From assembly GCF_013408415.1 (NCBI RefSeq), contig NZ_JACCAA010000001.1, positions 310,001 through 374,000 of the forward strand: 64,000 bases of DNA. The letters run 5' to 3'. Position numbers and translations under genes: made by a program. The notes beneath the pieces are model-generated. The model was not told where the DNA came from, searched no databases, and was given only the letters and a program-made list of their open reading frames with translations. Positions 41,137-51,145 of this stretch are shown piece by piece. Each line of letters begins with the position of its first letter. Within the stretch, counting starts at the first letter, position 1. This DNA is from Nocardioides daedukensis (GTDB lineage Bacteria; Actinomycetota; Actinomycetes; Propionibacteriales; Nocardioidaceae).

Positions 41137-41966
41137 TGGACCTGGGCGCACTCACCCTCAACCCACCCGTCCTGGTCGCCTCCGGCTGCGGCGGCACCGG
41201 CCGCGAGCTCGACGCGCTCGGCGGGCTGGCCGGCCTCGGCGCCTTCGTCACCCGCTCGATCACGCTCGACGCACGCGAGGGCGGCCCGGCGCCGCGCATC
41301 GTCGGCACCCCGTCGGGCCTGGTCAACGCGGTCGGCCTGCAGAACCCCGGCATCGACCAGTTCCTCGCCCGGGAGCTGCCCTGGCTCGCCGCCCACGACG
41401 TGCCCGCGATCGTCTCGGTCGCCGGTTCCAGCATCGGTGAGTACGCCGATCTCGGCCGTCGGCTCGGCCGGTCCCCGGGGGTGGCCGGCATCGAGGTCAA
41501 CCTGTCCGTCCCGGACGCGGCGGGCCTGAACATCTTCGACGCCCGCGAGCCGTTCTCGGCAGCGCGCGTCATCGCCGCAGTCCGGCGAGACCTCCCGCGT
41601 GGAATGCCGGTGCTGGCCAAGCTCGGCCCGCAGTCGAACCGGATCGGCGAGAGCGCCCGAGCCGTGGCCGAGGCCGGTGCCGACGCGGTGGTGGTGACCA
41701 ACGCCGTGCCCGCACTGATGCCCGACGGTCGACCCGGGGGACTGAGCGGACCCGCGATCGGGCCGCTGGCCCTGCGCTGTGTGTACGAGGTCCGTGTGGC
41801 CCTGCCCGACCTGCCCGTCATCGGGGTCGGCGGCATAGCGTGTGCGGCCGACGCCCGCGCCTTCCTGGCAGCCGGTGCCTCAGCCGTCCAGATCGGCACC
41901 GCCCTGCTCCACGACCCCACCACCGCCGTGCGCATCGCGGCCGAACTCGGAGGAGACCCTTCATGA
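41136..41966 (+). CDS. Class 1B dihydroorotate dehydrogenase-like protein lacking the catalytic Cys
   Basis: The 276-residue FMN-binding TIM-barrel protein matches PyrD1B in LVNAVGLQNPG, GGLSGPAIGPLALR and VIGVGGIACAADARAFLAAGASAVQIGT, which hold substrate and FMN phosphate. The catalytic-loop segment reads EVNLSVPD where active enzymes have N-x-SCPN: Val125 (codon 41508-41510) replaces the base Cys, and the following Asn is Asp. The conserved FMN-contacting Lys of the TK motif is Arg40. The partner-like PyrK gene is directly upstream. Dihydroorotate oxidation by the usual mechanism seems unlikely; another flavin reaction is possible. Confidence 0.82.
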   Translation: MDLGALTLNPPVLVASGCGGTGRELDALGGLAGLGAFVTRSITLDAREGGPAPRIVGTPSGLVNAVGLQNPGIDQFLARELPWLAAHDVPAIVSVAGSSIGEYADLGRRLGRSPGVAGIEVNLSVPDAAGLNIFDAREPFSAARVIAAVRRDLPRGMPVLAKLGPQSNRIGESARAVAEAGADAVVVTNAVPALMPDGRPGGLSGPAIGPLALRCVYEVRVALPDLPVIGVGGIACAADARAFLAAGASAVQIGTALLHDPTTAVRIAAELGGDPS

Positions 41967-42799
41967 CCAGCACCACGTTCGGAGCCCGCTTCCGCGAGGC
42001 GCTCGAGACCCGCGGTCCGCTCTGTGTAGGCATCGACCCGCACCCCGGTCTGTTGGGGGACTGGGGCCTCGACGACACGGTCGAGGGCCTGGAGAAGTTC
42101 GCGCTCACGGCCGTCGAGGCGGTCGCCGGGGAGGTGTCGCTGCTCAAGCCCCAGTCCGCCTTCTACGAGCGGTTCGGAAGCCGCGGGATCGCGGTGCTGG
42201 AGCGAGTCATCTCCGATGCCCGCGCCGCGGGGGCGCTGGTCCTGCTCGACGTGAAGCGTGGCGACATCGGTTCGACCTCGCAGGCCTATGCCGACGCCTA
42301 CCTCGACCAGTCCTCGCCGCTCGCCGTGGACGCGATCACTGCCAGCCCCTATCTGGGCTTCGGATCGGTGAGCCCGATGATCGAGACCGCCCTGCGCAAC
42401 GATGCCGGCGTCTTCGTCCTCGCGCTGACCTCCAACAAGGAGGCTCCCGAGGTCCAGCACGCCCTCGTCGAGGGTGGGCGCAGCGTGGCCGGCACCGTGC
42501 TGGACCACCTGGCTGCCCTCAACCAGGGCGCTGAACCCCTGGGGTCGATCGGTGCGGTCGTCGGCGCCACCATCGGCGAGACGGGGGAGTCCTTCGACTT
42601 CAACGGCCCGATCCTCGTGCCCGGGGTGGGCGCGCAGGGCGGCACGGTCGACGACGTACGCCGGATCTTCGGCGCTGCGGCCCGCAACGTGACCCCGAGC
42701 AGCTCACGCGGCCTGCTCGCCGCAGGACCGTCGGTGAGCGCCTTCCGGGATGCCTGCCGCCGCGCCAACGACGAGTTCCGCGTGCTCGCAGGCGCCTGA
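41963..42799 (+). CDS. pyrF: Orotidine 5'-phosphate decarboxylase, type 2
   Basis: The 278-residue enzyme makes UMP. LCVGIDPHPGLL at the N-terminus, the catalytic Lys/Asp tetrad in LLDVKRGDIGSTSQAYA, and VPGVGAQGG near the C-terminus identify the longer type 2 family found in actinobacteria and some proteobacteria. The ATG at 41963 overlaps the preceding stop by 4 bp and has GGAGGAG upstream within the preceding gene. orotate phosphoribosyltransferase (pyrE) is not in the window. Confidence 0.96.
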   Translation: MTSTTFGARFREALETRGPLCVGIDPHPGLLGDWGLDDTVEGLEKFALTAVEAVAGEVSLLKPQSAFYERFGSRGIAVLERVISDARAAGALVLLDVKRGDIGSTSQAYADAYLDQSSPLAVDAITASPYLGFGSVSPMIETALRNDAGVFVLALTSNKEAPEVQHALVEGGRSVAGTVLDHLAALNQGAEPLGSIGAVVGATIGETGESFDFNGPILVPGVGAQGGTVDDVRRIFGAAARNVTPSSSRGLLAAGPSVSAFRDACRRANDEFRVLAGA

Positions 42800-43245
42800 T
42801 GCGCAGCCTCGCCCTCGCCCTGGTCCTCGTCCTCGTGACGGGGGTCGCGTCAGCCTGCTCCGAGTCGGAGGACGACCGGCGAGAGGCCTACTGCGAGCAG
42901 GTGAAGAAGGACAGTGCCGAGCTCACCCGGATCACCGACGAGGGTGGACAGTCAGCCTTCGTGACGGCACTGCCGATCCTGGACGGTCTAGCGGAGAAGA
43001 GCCCGAGTGACCTCAAGGACGAGTGGCAGGCACTGACCAACGCCCTGCACGGACTCGACGACGCCTTGAAGGAGACCGGCCTCGAGCCCGCAGACGTCGA
43101 CGGGGAGCTCCCGGACGGGTTGAGTGCCGCGGAGCGTCGTACGGTCATCGGCGCGGCGTCGGTGCTGGCTTCTGACGAGGTCCTTGCGGCCACGGAGGGC
43201 ATCGAGCAGCATGCGCTCGACATCTGCGGCACGGCCCTGCTCTGA
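42799..43245 (+). CDS. Small lipoprotein at the end of the pyrimidine operon
   Basis: The 148-residue protein has a signal peptide with lipobox ASAC (Cys20), followed by a charged helical domain with two further Cys residues (in YCEQ and ICGT) that could form a disulfide. No known domain is recognised. It overlaps pyrF by one base (TGATG), which places it in the pyrimidine operon although a surface lipoprotein has no obvious link to nucleotide synthesis. A nested hairpin follows. Confidence 0.8.
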   Translation: MRSLALALVLVLVTGVASACSESEDDRREAYCEQVKKDSAELTRITDEGGQSAFVTALPILDGLAEKSPSDLKDEWQALTNALHGLDDALKETGLEPADVDGELPDGLSAAERRTVIGAASVLASDEVLAATEGIEQHALDICGTALL

Positions 43246-43255
43246 TCGTGACTGA

Positions 43256-43289
43256 GGGGGAGCCCGCGCACATCGGGACCAGTGCCCCC
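43256..43289 (+). terminator. Nested hairpin at the end of the pyrimidine operon
   Basis: GGGGG (43256-43260) pairs with CCCCC (43285-43289), and CCCG (43263-43266) pairs with CGGG (43274-43277) inside. It lies 10 bp past the lipoprotein stop and just before the mihF promoter. No T-run. Confidence 0.4.
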
Positions 43290-43293
43290 TGCG

Positions 43294-43323
43294 TTGCCGA
43301 ATCCGTGACGCTGTGACTAGATT
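43294..43323 (+). promoter_or_regulatory. Promoter of mihF-gmk
   Basis: TTGCCG (43294-43299) and TAGATT (43318-43323) are separated by 18 bp, a good housekeeping sigma match. The mihF GTG lies 44 bp beyond the -10 box. Confidence 0.6.
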
Positions 43324-43367
43324 GACCACAGTCCGACCCCCTGAATGAATGACGAGGACCTGTTCCC

Positions 43368-43688
43368 GTGGCCCTGCCCCAGCTCACCCCCGAACAACGT
43401 CAGGCCGCACTGGACAAGGCGGCCGCGTCGCGTCGGGAACGTGCCGAGGTGAAGAACCGGTTGAAGAACTCCGGTGCCTCGATCGTCGACGTTCTCCGAG
43501 AGGGCCAGACCAACGAGGTCGTCGGCAAGATGAAGGTGATCGACCTGCTGCAGTCGATGCCGGGCCTGGGCAAGGTGCGGGCCCGCCAGCTGATGGAGCG
43601 GTTGAGCATCGCTGAGAGCCGCCGCGTCCGCGGCCTCGGCATCAAGCAGGTCGCGGCCCTCGAGGCCGAGTTCAGCTCGCGGGGCTGA
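43368..43688 (+). CDS. mihF: Integration host factor, actinobacterial type (mIHF)
   Basis: This 106-residue nucleoid protein binds and bends DNA without sequence homology to the alpha/beta IHF of Gram-negative bacteria. It has an N-terminal helix ([23 protein letters not shown]), then [21 protein letters not shown], the helix-two-turn-helix core, and [16 protein letters not shown]. The GTG start is preceded by GAGGAC about 10 bp upstream. The pyrF-mihF-gmk order is conserved in actinobacteria; the lipoprotein gene is the addition here. Confidence 0.95.
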   Translation: MALPQLTPEQRQAALDKAAASRRERAEVKNRLKNSGASIVDVLREGQTNEVVGKMKVIDLLQSMPGLGKVRARQLMERLSIAESRRVRGLGIKQVAALEAEFSSRG

Positions 43689-43692
43689 CGCC

Positions 43693-44277
43693 GTGAGTGA
43701 GCCCACCGCGACGGGCACGCGTGCCCCCGCGCGCCTCGTCGTACTCGCCGGTCCCACGGCCGTCGGCAAGGGAACCGTCGCGGCCACCATCCGCGAGGAC
43801 CACCCGGGCGTGTGGATCTCGGTCTCTGCGACGACTCGCCCGGCCCGACCCGGCGAGGTCGACGGCGTGCACTACCACTTCGTGTCCGACGCCGAGTTCG
43901 ACGCGATGATCGCCGAGAACCAGCTGCTGGAGTGGGCGGTGGTCCACAAGGCCGCGCGCTACGGCACCCCTCGGCGCCCGGTCGAGGAGGCCCTGGCCGC
44001 TGCACGGCCCGCCCTGCTGGAGATCGATCTCCAGGGTGCGCGGCAGGTCAAGGCCAACATGCCCGAGGCACTCTTCGTCTTCCTGGCCCCGCCGTCGTGG
44101 TCCGAGCTGGTGCGACGCCTGGTCGGTCGCGGCACCGAGGACGAGCGCGAACGGGAGCGCCGACTCGAGACCGCGCGCATCGAGTTGGCCGCCGAGGCGG
44201 AGTTCGACGTCACCATCGTGAACCATGAAGTTCACGATGCGGCGCAGGAGTTGGTAGCCTTGATGAAGGCCCAGTGA
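43693..44277 (+). CDS. gmk: Guanylate kinase
   Basis: The 194-residue enzyme phosphorylates GMP to GDP. The P-loop reads [11 protein letters not shown] (usually SGPSGVGKGT, a minor variant), followed by [21 protein letters not shown] with the GMP-binding residues, [12 protein letters not shown], and [13 protein letters not shown]. It starts at GTG 4 bp after mihF. Confidence 0.95.
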   Translation: MSEPTATGTRAPARLVVLAGPTAVGKGTVAATIREDHPGVWISVSATTRPARPGEVDGVHYHFVSDAEFDAMIAENQLLEWAVVHKAARYGTPRRPVEEALAAARPALLEIDLQGARQVKANMPEALFVFLAPPSWSELVRRLVGRGTEDERERERRLETARIELAAEAEFDVTIVNHEVHDAAQELVALMKAQ

Positions 44278-44351
44278 CTTCCAGCCTGCCCATCGGCTGC
44301 TGAGTGGCCGAATTCTGTTCCATCCATCGACTTTCTGTGAGGCGTGTGCAC

Positions 44352-44678
44352 GTGTCTGTCCCCACCGGCGAGGGTGTCACCAACCCCTCGATCGACGATC
44401 TGCTCACCAAGACGGACTCCAAGTACAAGCTGGTCCTCTACAGCGCCAAGCGCGCTCGGCAGATCAACGCCTACTACTCCCAGCTCGGTGAGGGTCTCCT
44501 CGAGTACGTCGGCCCCCTGGTCGACACGCACATCCAGGAGAAGCCGCTCTCGATCGCGCTGCGCGAGATCAACGAGGACCTGCTGACCTGCGAGGACGTC
44601 GACCCCGCCGAGCTCGCCGCTGAGGAAGCCGCCGCCAAGGCCGCTGCCGCAGAGCCCGACTTCAGCGTCTCCGAGTAG
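44352..44678 (+). CDS. rpoZ: RNA polymerase omega subunit
   Basis: The 108-residue subunit supports RNA polymerase assembly. [26 protein letters not shown] is the omega core that contacts beta-prime, followed by [16 protein letters not shown] and an Ala/Glu-rich acidic tail. GTG at 44352 gives the usual start [11 protein letters not shown]; the frame runs open upstream to 44304 but those residues are not conserved-looking. A GTG at 44346 is an alternative. Confidence 0.93.
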   Translation: MSVPTGEGVTNPSIDDLLTKTDSKYKLVLYSAKRARQINAYYSQLGEGLLEYVGPLVDTHIQEKPLSIALREINEDLLTCEDVDPAELAAEEAAAKAAAAEPDFSVSE

Positions 44679-44688
44679 TCCCACGCAG

Positions 44689-45993
44689 GTGCCCCCCGAA
44701 GCCGATGACATGACGGATTCCATCCACGGATCTGGTTCGGGAACCTCCCACGACATGGCCGCCTCCCCGACGGGGACGCGGCCACGCGTGGTTCTGGGTG
44801 TCAGTGGCGGGATCGCGGCCTACAAGGCCTGCGAGCTGCTGCGCCGGTTCACCGAGTCCGGTCACGACGTCACCGTGGTGCCTACCGCCGCCGCCCTCGA
44901 GTTCGTCGGCGCGCCCACCTGGGCAGCACTCTCCGGCAAGCCGGTCAGCAGCGAGGTGTGGGACGACGTACACGCTGTCCCGCACGTCAAGATCGGTCAG
45001 CAGGCAGACCTCGTCGTCGTCGCTCCGGCCACCGCGGACCTGCTCGCCAAGGCCGCGACCGGTCAGGCCCCGGACCTGCTCACCAACACCCTGCTCACCG
45101 CACGCTGCCCGGTGGTGTTCGCGCCAGCCATGCACACCGAGATGTGGGAGCACCCGGCCACCGCCGCCAATGTCGCCACGCTGCGCCAGCGCGGGAACAT
45201 CGTGATCGAGCCCGCCGAGGGCCGGCTCACCGGCAAGGACACCGGCAAGGGCCGCCTGCCGGACCCCGCCGAGATCTTCGAGCTGAGCCTCGACGTCCTC
45301 TCCCGCGGAATCGGTGAGCCTGACCTCGCCGGGCGTCACGTCGTGGTCTCCGCGGGCGGCACCCGTGAATACCTCGACCCCGTGCGGTTCCTGGGCAACC
45401 GGTCCTCGGGCCTCCAGGGCATCGCCCTGGCCCGCACCGCAGCCGCCCGTGGTGCCGAGGTCACGCTGATCGCCGCGAACGTGACCCTGCCCGCGCCCGC
45501 CGGGGTCAAGGTCGTGGAGGTCTCCACCACCGCCGAGCTGCGCGAGGCCGTCGTCTCGGCCGCCATCGCTGCGGACGTGGTCGTGATGGCCGCCGCCCCG
45601 GCGGACTTCCGGCCCACCTCGGTGAGCGACGCCAAGATCAAGAAGTCCTCGGACGGGTCCGCCCCGAGCATCGAGCTCGCGCAGAACCCGGACATCCTCA
45701 AGGAGATCTCCCAGCATCGCTCTCGCGACGGCCAGGTCATCGTCGGGTTCGCAGCCGAGACCGGCGACGACACCGGCACCGTGCAGGAGCTGGCCGTGGC
45801 CAAGCTCGCCCGCAAGGGATGCGACCTGCTGGTCGTCAACGACGTCAGCGGCGGGGCAGTCTTCGGCAGCCTCGAGAACGAGGCAGTCATCCTGTCCGCC
45901 GACGGAGCCAGCACCCCCGTTCCCCGCGGGACCAAGGCTGCGGTGGCCCATGCGATCTGGGACCGGGCGGTTCGACTTCTCGACGGCGCCTGA
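44689..45993 (+). CDS. coaBC: Bifunctional phosphopantothenoylcysteine decarboxylase/synthetase
   Basis: The fusion protein catalyses two steps of coenzyme A synthesis. The N-terminal CoaC flavoprotein has VVLGVSGGIAAYKACELLRR, the catalytic His in PHVKIGQQADLVVVAPATA, and PAMHTEMW. The C-terminal CoaB begins about residue 215 with HVVVSAGGTREYLDPVRFLGN, and includes AAAPADFRP and KIKKS. The start is uncertain: GTG 44689 (434 residues) has a TAGTCC box 7 bp upstream in leaderless spacing; ATG 44710 and ATG 44755 would trim a poorly structured N-terminus. Confidence 0.93.
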   Translation: MPPEADDMTDSIHGSGSGTSHDMAASPTGTRPRVVLGVSGGIAAYKACELLRRFTESGHDVTVVPTAAALEFVGAPTWAALSGKPVSSEVWDDVHAVPHVKIGQQADLVVVAPATADLLAKAATGQAPDLLTNTLLTARCPVVFAPAMHTEMWEHPATAANVATLRQRGNIVIEPAEGRLTGKDTGKGRLPDPAEIFELSLDVLSRGIGEPDLAGRHVVVSAGGTREYLDPVRFLGNRSSGLQGIALARTAAARGAEVTLIAANVTLPAPAGVKVVEVSTTAELREAVVSAAIAADVVVMAAAPADFRPTSVSDAKIKKSSDGSAPSIELAQNPDILKEISQHRSRDGQVIVGFAAETGDDTGTVQELAVAKLARKGCDLLVVNDVSGGAVFGSLENEAVILSADGASTPVPRGTKAAVAHAIWDRAVRLLDGA

Positions 45994-46086
45994 GCGCCTT
46001 CGGCACACCGGTGGACATCGGAAACGTAACCAAGCCGATGGACTATCGTTCTAGGACCACACCAACGATCGGGAGTGAGTAGCACA

Positions 46087-47289
<1,203 letters not shown>

Positions 47290-47332
47290 TCCCACACCAG
47301 AACAGATCACCGGTCCTTCGGTGAGACGGGCG

Positions 47333-47368
47333 CTCCCCGGTCGGAACTCCGGCCGGGGAGATCTCATT
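47333..47368 (+). terminator. Terminator after metK
   Basis: CTCCCCGG (47333-47340) pairs with CCGGGGAG (47353-47360), followed by ATCTCATTT. A smaller hairpin, TCACCG with CGGTGA around 47307-47325, precedes it. Confidence 0.55.
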
Positions 47369-47438
47369 TGCCCGCGCGCACGGACCACGGCCGTACGCCG
47401 TCAACGCGCTGTCGGCGTCCACTGGTAGGAATACCCGG

Positions 47439-49544
47439 GTGAGCAGGCCACCTGAGAACGCCCCGGACGAGCAGCCCGAGCTGCTCGCGGGCATGGCGCG
47501 AGCGAGTGTGCGCGCCCAGAAGGGGCCTGCGAAGAAGTCGGTGGTGATCACCGAGGTGGATCCGGTTGCCCGGGTCCTGGTCGACCTGCCGCTCGCCCAC
47601 CTGGACCGGCCCTTCGACTATGCCGTGCCACAGACGATGGCCGAGACGGCCGTGCCCGGTGCCCGGGTCAAGGTCCGCTTCGCCGGCCAGGACGTCGATG
47701 CATTCATCGTGGAACGCTGCCCGGTGAGTGAGCACGCCGGGCGCCTGCAGCCGTTGCGCCGAGTGGTCAGCCCCGAACCGGTGCTGGCCCGCCAGGTCGC
47801 CGAGCTCGCCGGTCAGGTGGCCCAGCGCTACGCCGGCACCCGGGCAGACGTGCTCCGGCTCGCGGTGCCTCCGCGCCACGCCACCACCGAGAAGGAGCCC
47901 TCGGTCCCCGCCGCCCCGGGACCGGTCACGGGACCTCGCCCCTCCGCAGGACTCAGTGAGTCCGAGGGACCCGGCCCGTCCGCCGGACCCGGCCCCTCCG
48001 CAGTGCCTGGGCCGGAAGGCTGGACAGAGCTCAGCCACGGTCCCGAGTTCCTCGGCGCCCTGGCAGCCGGCAAGTCGCCACGGGCGGTCTGGGCGCCGCC
48101 ACCGGGCGCCCGGTGGCCACACCTGCTGGCGCACGCGACGGCGGCCTGCCTGGCGTCCGGGCGGGGAGCCCTGATCTGTGTGCCTGACGGCAAGGACGTG
48201 GCCCGCGTCTCGGCCGCCCTCGATGAGGTCCTCGGCCCGGATCAACACGTCAGCCTGATGGCGGACAGCGGCCCGGCAGCCCGCTACCGGGACTTCCTGC
48301 GGGTCTCGCGAGGAGCGGTCCGCGTGGTCGTCGGCACCCGCGCGGCCGCCTATGCACCGGTGCACGACCTCGGACTGGTCGCGATCTGGGACGACGGGGA
48401 CGACCTCCACGCCGAGCCCAGGGCGCCCTATCCGCACACCCGCGAGATCCTGCTGACCAGAGCCGAGCTCGAGGGGACCGCAGCCCTGATCGGCGGTCAC
48501 GCCCGCACCGTCGAGGCGCACTACTTGGTCACCACCGGTTGGGCAGTGGAGCTCAGCCCCGCGCGTGAGGTCATACGCCGAGCACTGCGGGTGAACGTGG
48601 CCGGCTCCAGCGACCACGACCTCGAACGCGATGCCCACGCACGGACCTCGAGGATCCCGCGACAGGTCTTCGAGGGCATCCGCGCGGCCCTCGAGACCGG
48701 CCCGGTCCTGGTGCAAACACCGCGCGCGGGATATGCAGCCACCCTGGCCTGTGAGCGCTGCCGGACCCCCGCGCGGTGCGCGGCGTGCCAAGGCCCGTTG
48801 CGCCAACCCCGTGCGGAGTCGGTCCCCGAGTGCGGGTGGTGCGGGACGGCCGCGGGGGACTTCCGGTGCCTCGAATGCGGACACCGCGGGCTGCGGGCAC
48901 CGGTGCGCGGTGACGCGCGCACCGCGGAGGAGCTGGGCCGGATGTTCCCGCGCACCCTGATTCGGACCTCCAGCGGCGACCGGGTCCTGGACACGGTGGG
49001 CTCCGCGCCGGCCATCGTCGTGGCCACCCCGGGTGCCGAACCAGTCGCCACGCAGGGCTACTCCGCCGTGGTGCTCCTCGACACCTGGCTCGCGCTGGCC
49101 AGGGTGGACCTGCGCACGCCTGAGGAGGCCGTACGACGCTGGATGAACGCGGCCGCGCTGACCCGTCGCGGCGGCACCGTCCTGGTGGTCGGCGACCCGG
49201 CCCATCCGACGATCCAGGCGTTGGTGCGCTGGGATCCGGCGGGCTTCGCGGAGCGCGAGCTCGAGGAACGTCGTTCGGCCCACCTGCCCCCGGCCAGCAG
49301 GCTGGCCACCCTCACCGGCCCTGCGGGTGCCGTGGACGACGCCGTGACAGTGCTCACCCTTCCGGACGGGGCCGAGCTGCTCGGTCCGCTCGCCCTGGAG
49401 GACACCGACCTGGTCCGGGCTGTCATCCGCGCGCCTCGCCGGGCGGCCAATGCGCTCAGTGAGTCGCTCCTGGAGCTGCAACGGGTCCGGTCCTCACGCA
49501 AGCTCGACCCGGTCCGGGTGCAGGTCGATCCCTACGCACTGTGA
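47439..49544 (+). CDS. priA: PriA-like primosomal protein without helicase motifs
   Basis: PriA restarts stalled replication forks. The 701-residue protein keeps the N-terminal 3'-DNA-binding domain (VLVDLPLAHLDRPFDYAVP), the zinc-binding Cys array (ACERCRTPARCAAC, then CGWC and CLEC) and the C-terminal domain. The ATPase is degenerate: Walker A position reads WAPPPGARW (about 218-226) and the DEEH box reads WDDGDDLH. This loss is known for actinobacterial PriA, so a structural primosome role is likely. Residues about 157-194 are a Pro/Gly/Ser-rich insert built from imperfect GPGPSA-like units. The GTG start lies 6 bp after TAGGAAT, suggesting leaderless expression. Confidence 0.85.
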   Translation: MSRPPENAPDEQPELLAGMARASVRAQKGPAKKSVVITEVDPVARVLVDLPLAHLDRPFDYAVPQTMAETAVPGARVKVRFAGQDVDAFIVERCPVSEHAGRLQPLRRVVSPEPVLARQVAELAGQVAQRYAGTRADVLRLAVPPRHATTEKEPSVPAAPGPVTGPRPSAGLSESEGPGPSAGPGPSAVPGPEGWTELSHGPEFLGALAAGKSPRAVWAPPPGARWPHLLAHATAACLASGRGALICVPDGKDVARVSAALDEVLGPDQHVSLMADSGPAARYRDFLRVSRGAVRVVVGTRAAAYAPVHDLGLVAIWDDGDDLHAEPRAPYPHTREILLTRAELEGTAALIGGHARTVEAHYLVTTGWAVELSPAREVIRRALRVNVAGSSDHDLERDAHARTSRIPRQVFEGIRAALETGPVLVQTPRAGYAATLACERCRTPARCAACQGPLRQPRAESVPECGWCGTAAGDFRCLECGHRGLRAPVRGDARTAEELGRMFPRTLIRTSSGDRVLDTVGSAPAIVVATPGAEPVATQGYSAVVLLDTWLALARVDLRTPEEAVRRWMNAAALTRRGGTVLVVGDPAHPTIQALVRWDPAGFAERELEERRSAHLPPASRLATLTGPAGAVDDAVTVLTLPDGAELLGPLALEDTDLVRAVIRAPRRAANALSESLLELQRVRSSRKLDPVRVQVDPYAL

Positions 49545-49602
49545 CCAGGACCGGCGCCGGTGCGACGTACACTGATCGGCGCACTCAACAGCAAGGAGCA
49601 CC

Positions 49603-50148
49603 GTGGCAGTCCAGCCCATCCGCCTTTTCGGCGACCCGATCCTGCGCAGCCGCGCGGTGGAGGTCTCCACGTTCGACAAGGAGCTCCGCACCCTTGTCTC
49701 CGACCTGACCGACACGATGCTCGAGGCGCCCGGCGCCGGGCTCGCGGCGCCGCAGATCGGGGTCGGCCTCCGGGTCTTCACCTGGAACATCGACGGTGAG
49801 GTCGGCCACCTGGTCAACCCCACGCTGGAGCTCTCCGAGGAGCAACAGTTCGGAGCCGAAGGGTGCCTCTCGCTCCCCGAGCTGACCTATGACTGCCGTC
49901 GGGCGCTCTCGGTCGTCGCCAACGGATTCTCGATGCACGGTGAGCCGATCACCATCTCCGGATCCGAGCTGCTGGCGCGGGCGATCCAGCACGAGACGGA
50001 CCACCTCGACGGGATCCTGTTCATCGACAAGCTCGACACCGAGGCCCGCAAGCACGCGATGAAGACAATTCGCGAGTCCGACTGGTTCGGCCTCGAGAAG
50101 CCCACGATCAAGGTCTCGCCCCACGCCACGAACGGATTCGGATTCTGA
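49603..50148 (+). CDS. def: Peptide deformylase
   Basis: The 181-residue metalloenzyme removes the N-formyl group from nascent proteins. All three motifs are present: [18 protein letters not shown] with the metal Cys, and QHETDHLDG with the two metal His and catalytic Glu. GTG at 49603 has AAGGAG 5-10 bp upstream, and TACACT (49567-49572) is a likely -10 box. The last base of the stop is shared with the fmt ATG. Confidence 0.96.
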   Translation: MAVQPIRLFGDPILRSRAVEVSTFDKELRTLVSDLTDTMLEAPGAGLAAPQIGVGLRVFTWNIDGEVGHLVNPTLELSEEQQFGAEGCLSLPELTYDCRRALSVVANGFSMHGEPITISGSELLARAIQHETDHLDGILFIDKLDTEARKHAMKTIRESDWFGLEKPTIKVSPHATNGFGF

Positions 50149-51080
50149 TGCGCCTCGTCTTCGCCGGCACCCCTGAGGTCGCCGTGCCGTCCCTGGACGC
50201 GATTGCCGCCTCCGACCACGAGCTGGTCGGTGTGGTCACCCGCCCCGACGCCCCGTCCGGTCGAGGCCGCAAGCTCGTCGCGTCCCCGGTGGCGCAGCGC
50301 GCCGAGGAGCTCGGCATCCCGGTGCTCAAGCCCGAGCACCCGAAGGACCCTGCCTTCCAGGAGCAGCTGAGGGCGCTGGCACCGGACTGCTGCCCCGTCG
50401 TCGCCTATGGCGCACTGCTTCCGCAGTCGGCGCTGGACATCCCCGAGCACGGCTGGATCAATCTGCACTTCTCGCTGCTTCCCGCCTGGCGTGGTGCCGC
50501 ACCCGTGCAGCACTCGATCTGGGCGGGCGACGAGGTCACCGGCGCCAGCACCTTCCGGATCGTCAAGGCTCTCGACGCCGGCGCGGTCTTCGGCCTGATG
50601 ACCGAGACGATCCGTCCCACCGACACCGCGGGCGACCTCCTGGGCCGTCTGGCCGAGGGCGGGGCCCACCTCCTGGTGAGCACCCTGGACGGCATCGAGA
50701 CCGGCACGTTGGAGCCCCGCGAGCAGTCCACCGACGGGATCAGCATCGCCCCCAAGATCCTGGTGGAAGACGCCCGGATCGACTGGACCCAGCCGGCGAT
50801 GAGCATCGACCGCCAGGTGCGGGCCTGCACGCCGGGCCCGGGAGCCTGGTCGCTGCACGAGGGCGAACGGATCAAGATCGGTCCGGTCACCATCGACGAG
50901 ACCCACGAACCCCTGGAGCCCGGGCTGGTATCGGTCGGCAAGAAGGCCGTTCACGTCGGCACGGGCACGGCTGCGGTGCGGCTCGGTGAGGTCAAGGCGT
51001 TCGGCAAGAAGCAGATGAACGCTGCCGACTGGGCCCGCGGCGTCCGCCTCGAGCCGGGCACCCGGTTCGGTGACCAGTGA
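50148..51080 (+). CDS. fmt: Methionyl-tRNA formyltransferase
   Basis: The 310-residue enzyme formylates initiator Met-tRNA. The N-terminal domain has [14 protein letters not shown], and the folate-site signature [18 protein letters not shown] with the catalytic Asn and His; the DAGAVF segment follows. The C-terminal beta-barrel is complete. def and fmt are paired (TGATG), as is usual. The stop codon lies within the first unit of a 14-bp tandem repeat. Confidence 0.96.
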   Translation: MRLVFAGTPEVAVPSLDAIAASDHELVGVVTRPDAPSGRGRKLVASPVAQRAEELGIPVLKPEHPKDPAFQEQLRALAPDCCPVVAYGALLPQSALDIPEHGWINLHFSLLPAWRGAAPVQHSIWAGDEVTGASTFRIVKALDAGAVFGLMTETIRPTDTAGDLLGRLAEGGAHLLVSTLDGIETGTLEPREQSTDGISIAPKILVEDARIDWTQPAMSIDRQVRACTPGPGAWSLHEGERIKIGPVTIDETHEPLEPGLVSVGKKAVHVGTGTAAVRLGEVKAFGKKQMNAADWARGVRLEPGTRFGDQ

Positions 51081-51144
51081 AGTCGTCACAGTGAAGTTGC
51101 CCGGTGAAGTCGGCCCCGGTGAAGTCGGCCCAGTGAGGCCCGCC
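51075..51144 (+). repeat. Five-copy tandem repeat of about 14 bp at the fmt/rsmB junction
   Basis: Units begin at 51075, 51089, 51102, 51117 and 51131 and approximate CRGTGAAGTCGGCC. Copies are 13-15 bp long; the first contains the fmt stop codon and the last ends 1 bp before the rsmB ATG at 51146. Each unit carries GTGA, a start/stop overlap motif. Confidence 0.8.
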
Positions 51145-51145
51145 C

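Noticed and set aside
46000..46086. SAM riboswitch upstream of metK
   Set aside because: The 87-bp gap is too short and shows none of the SAM-I, SAM-II or SAM-IV core motifs.
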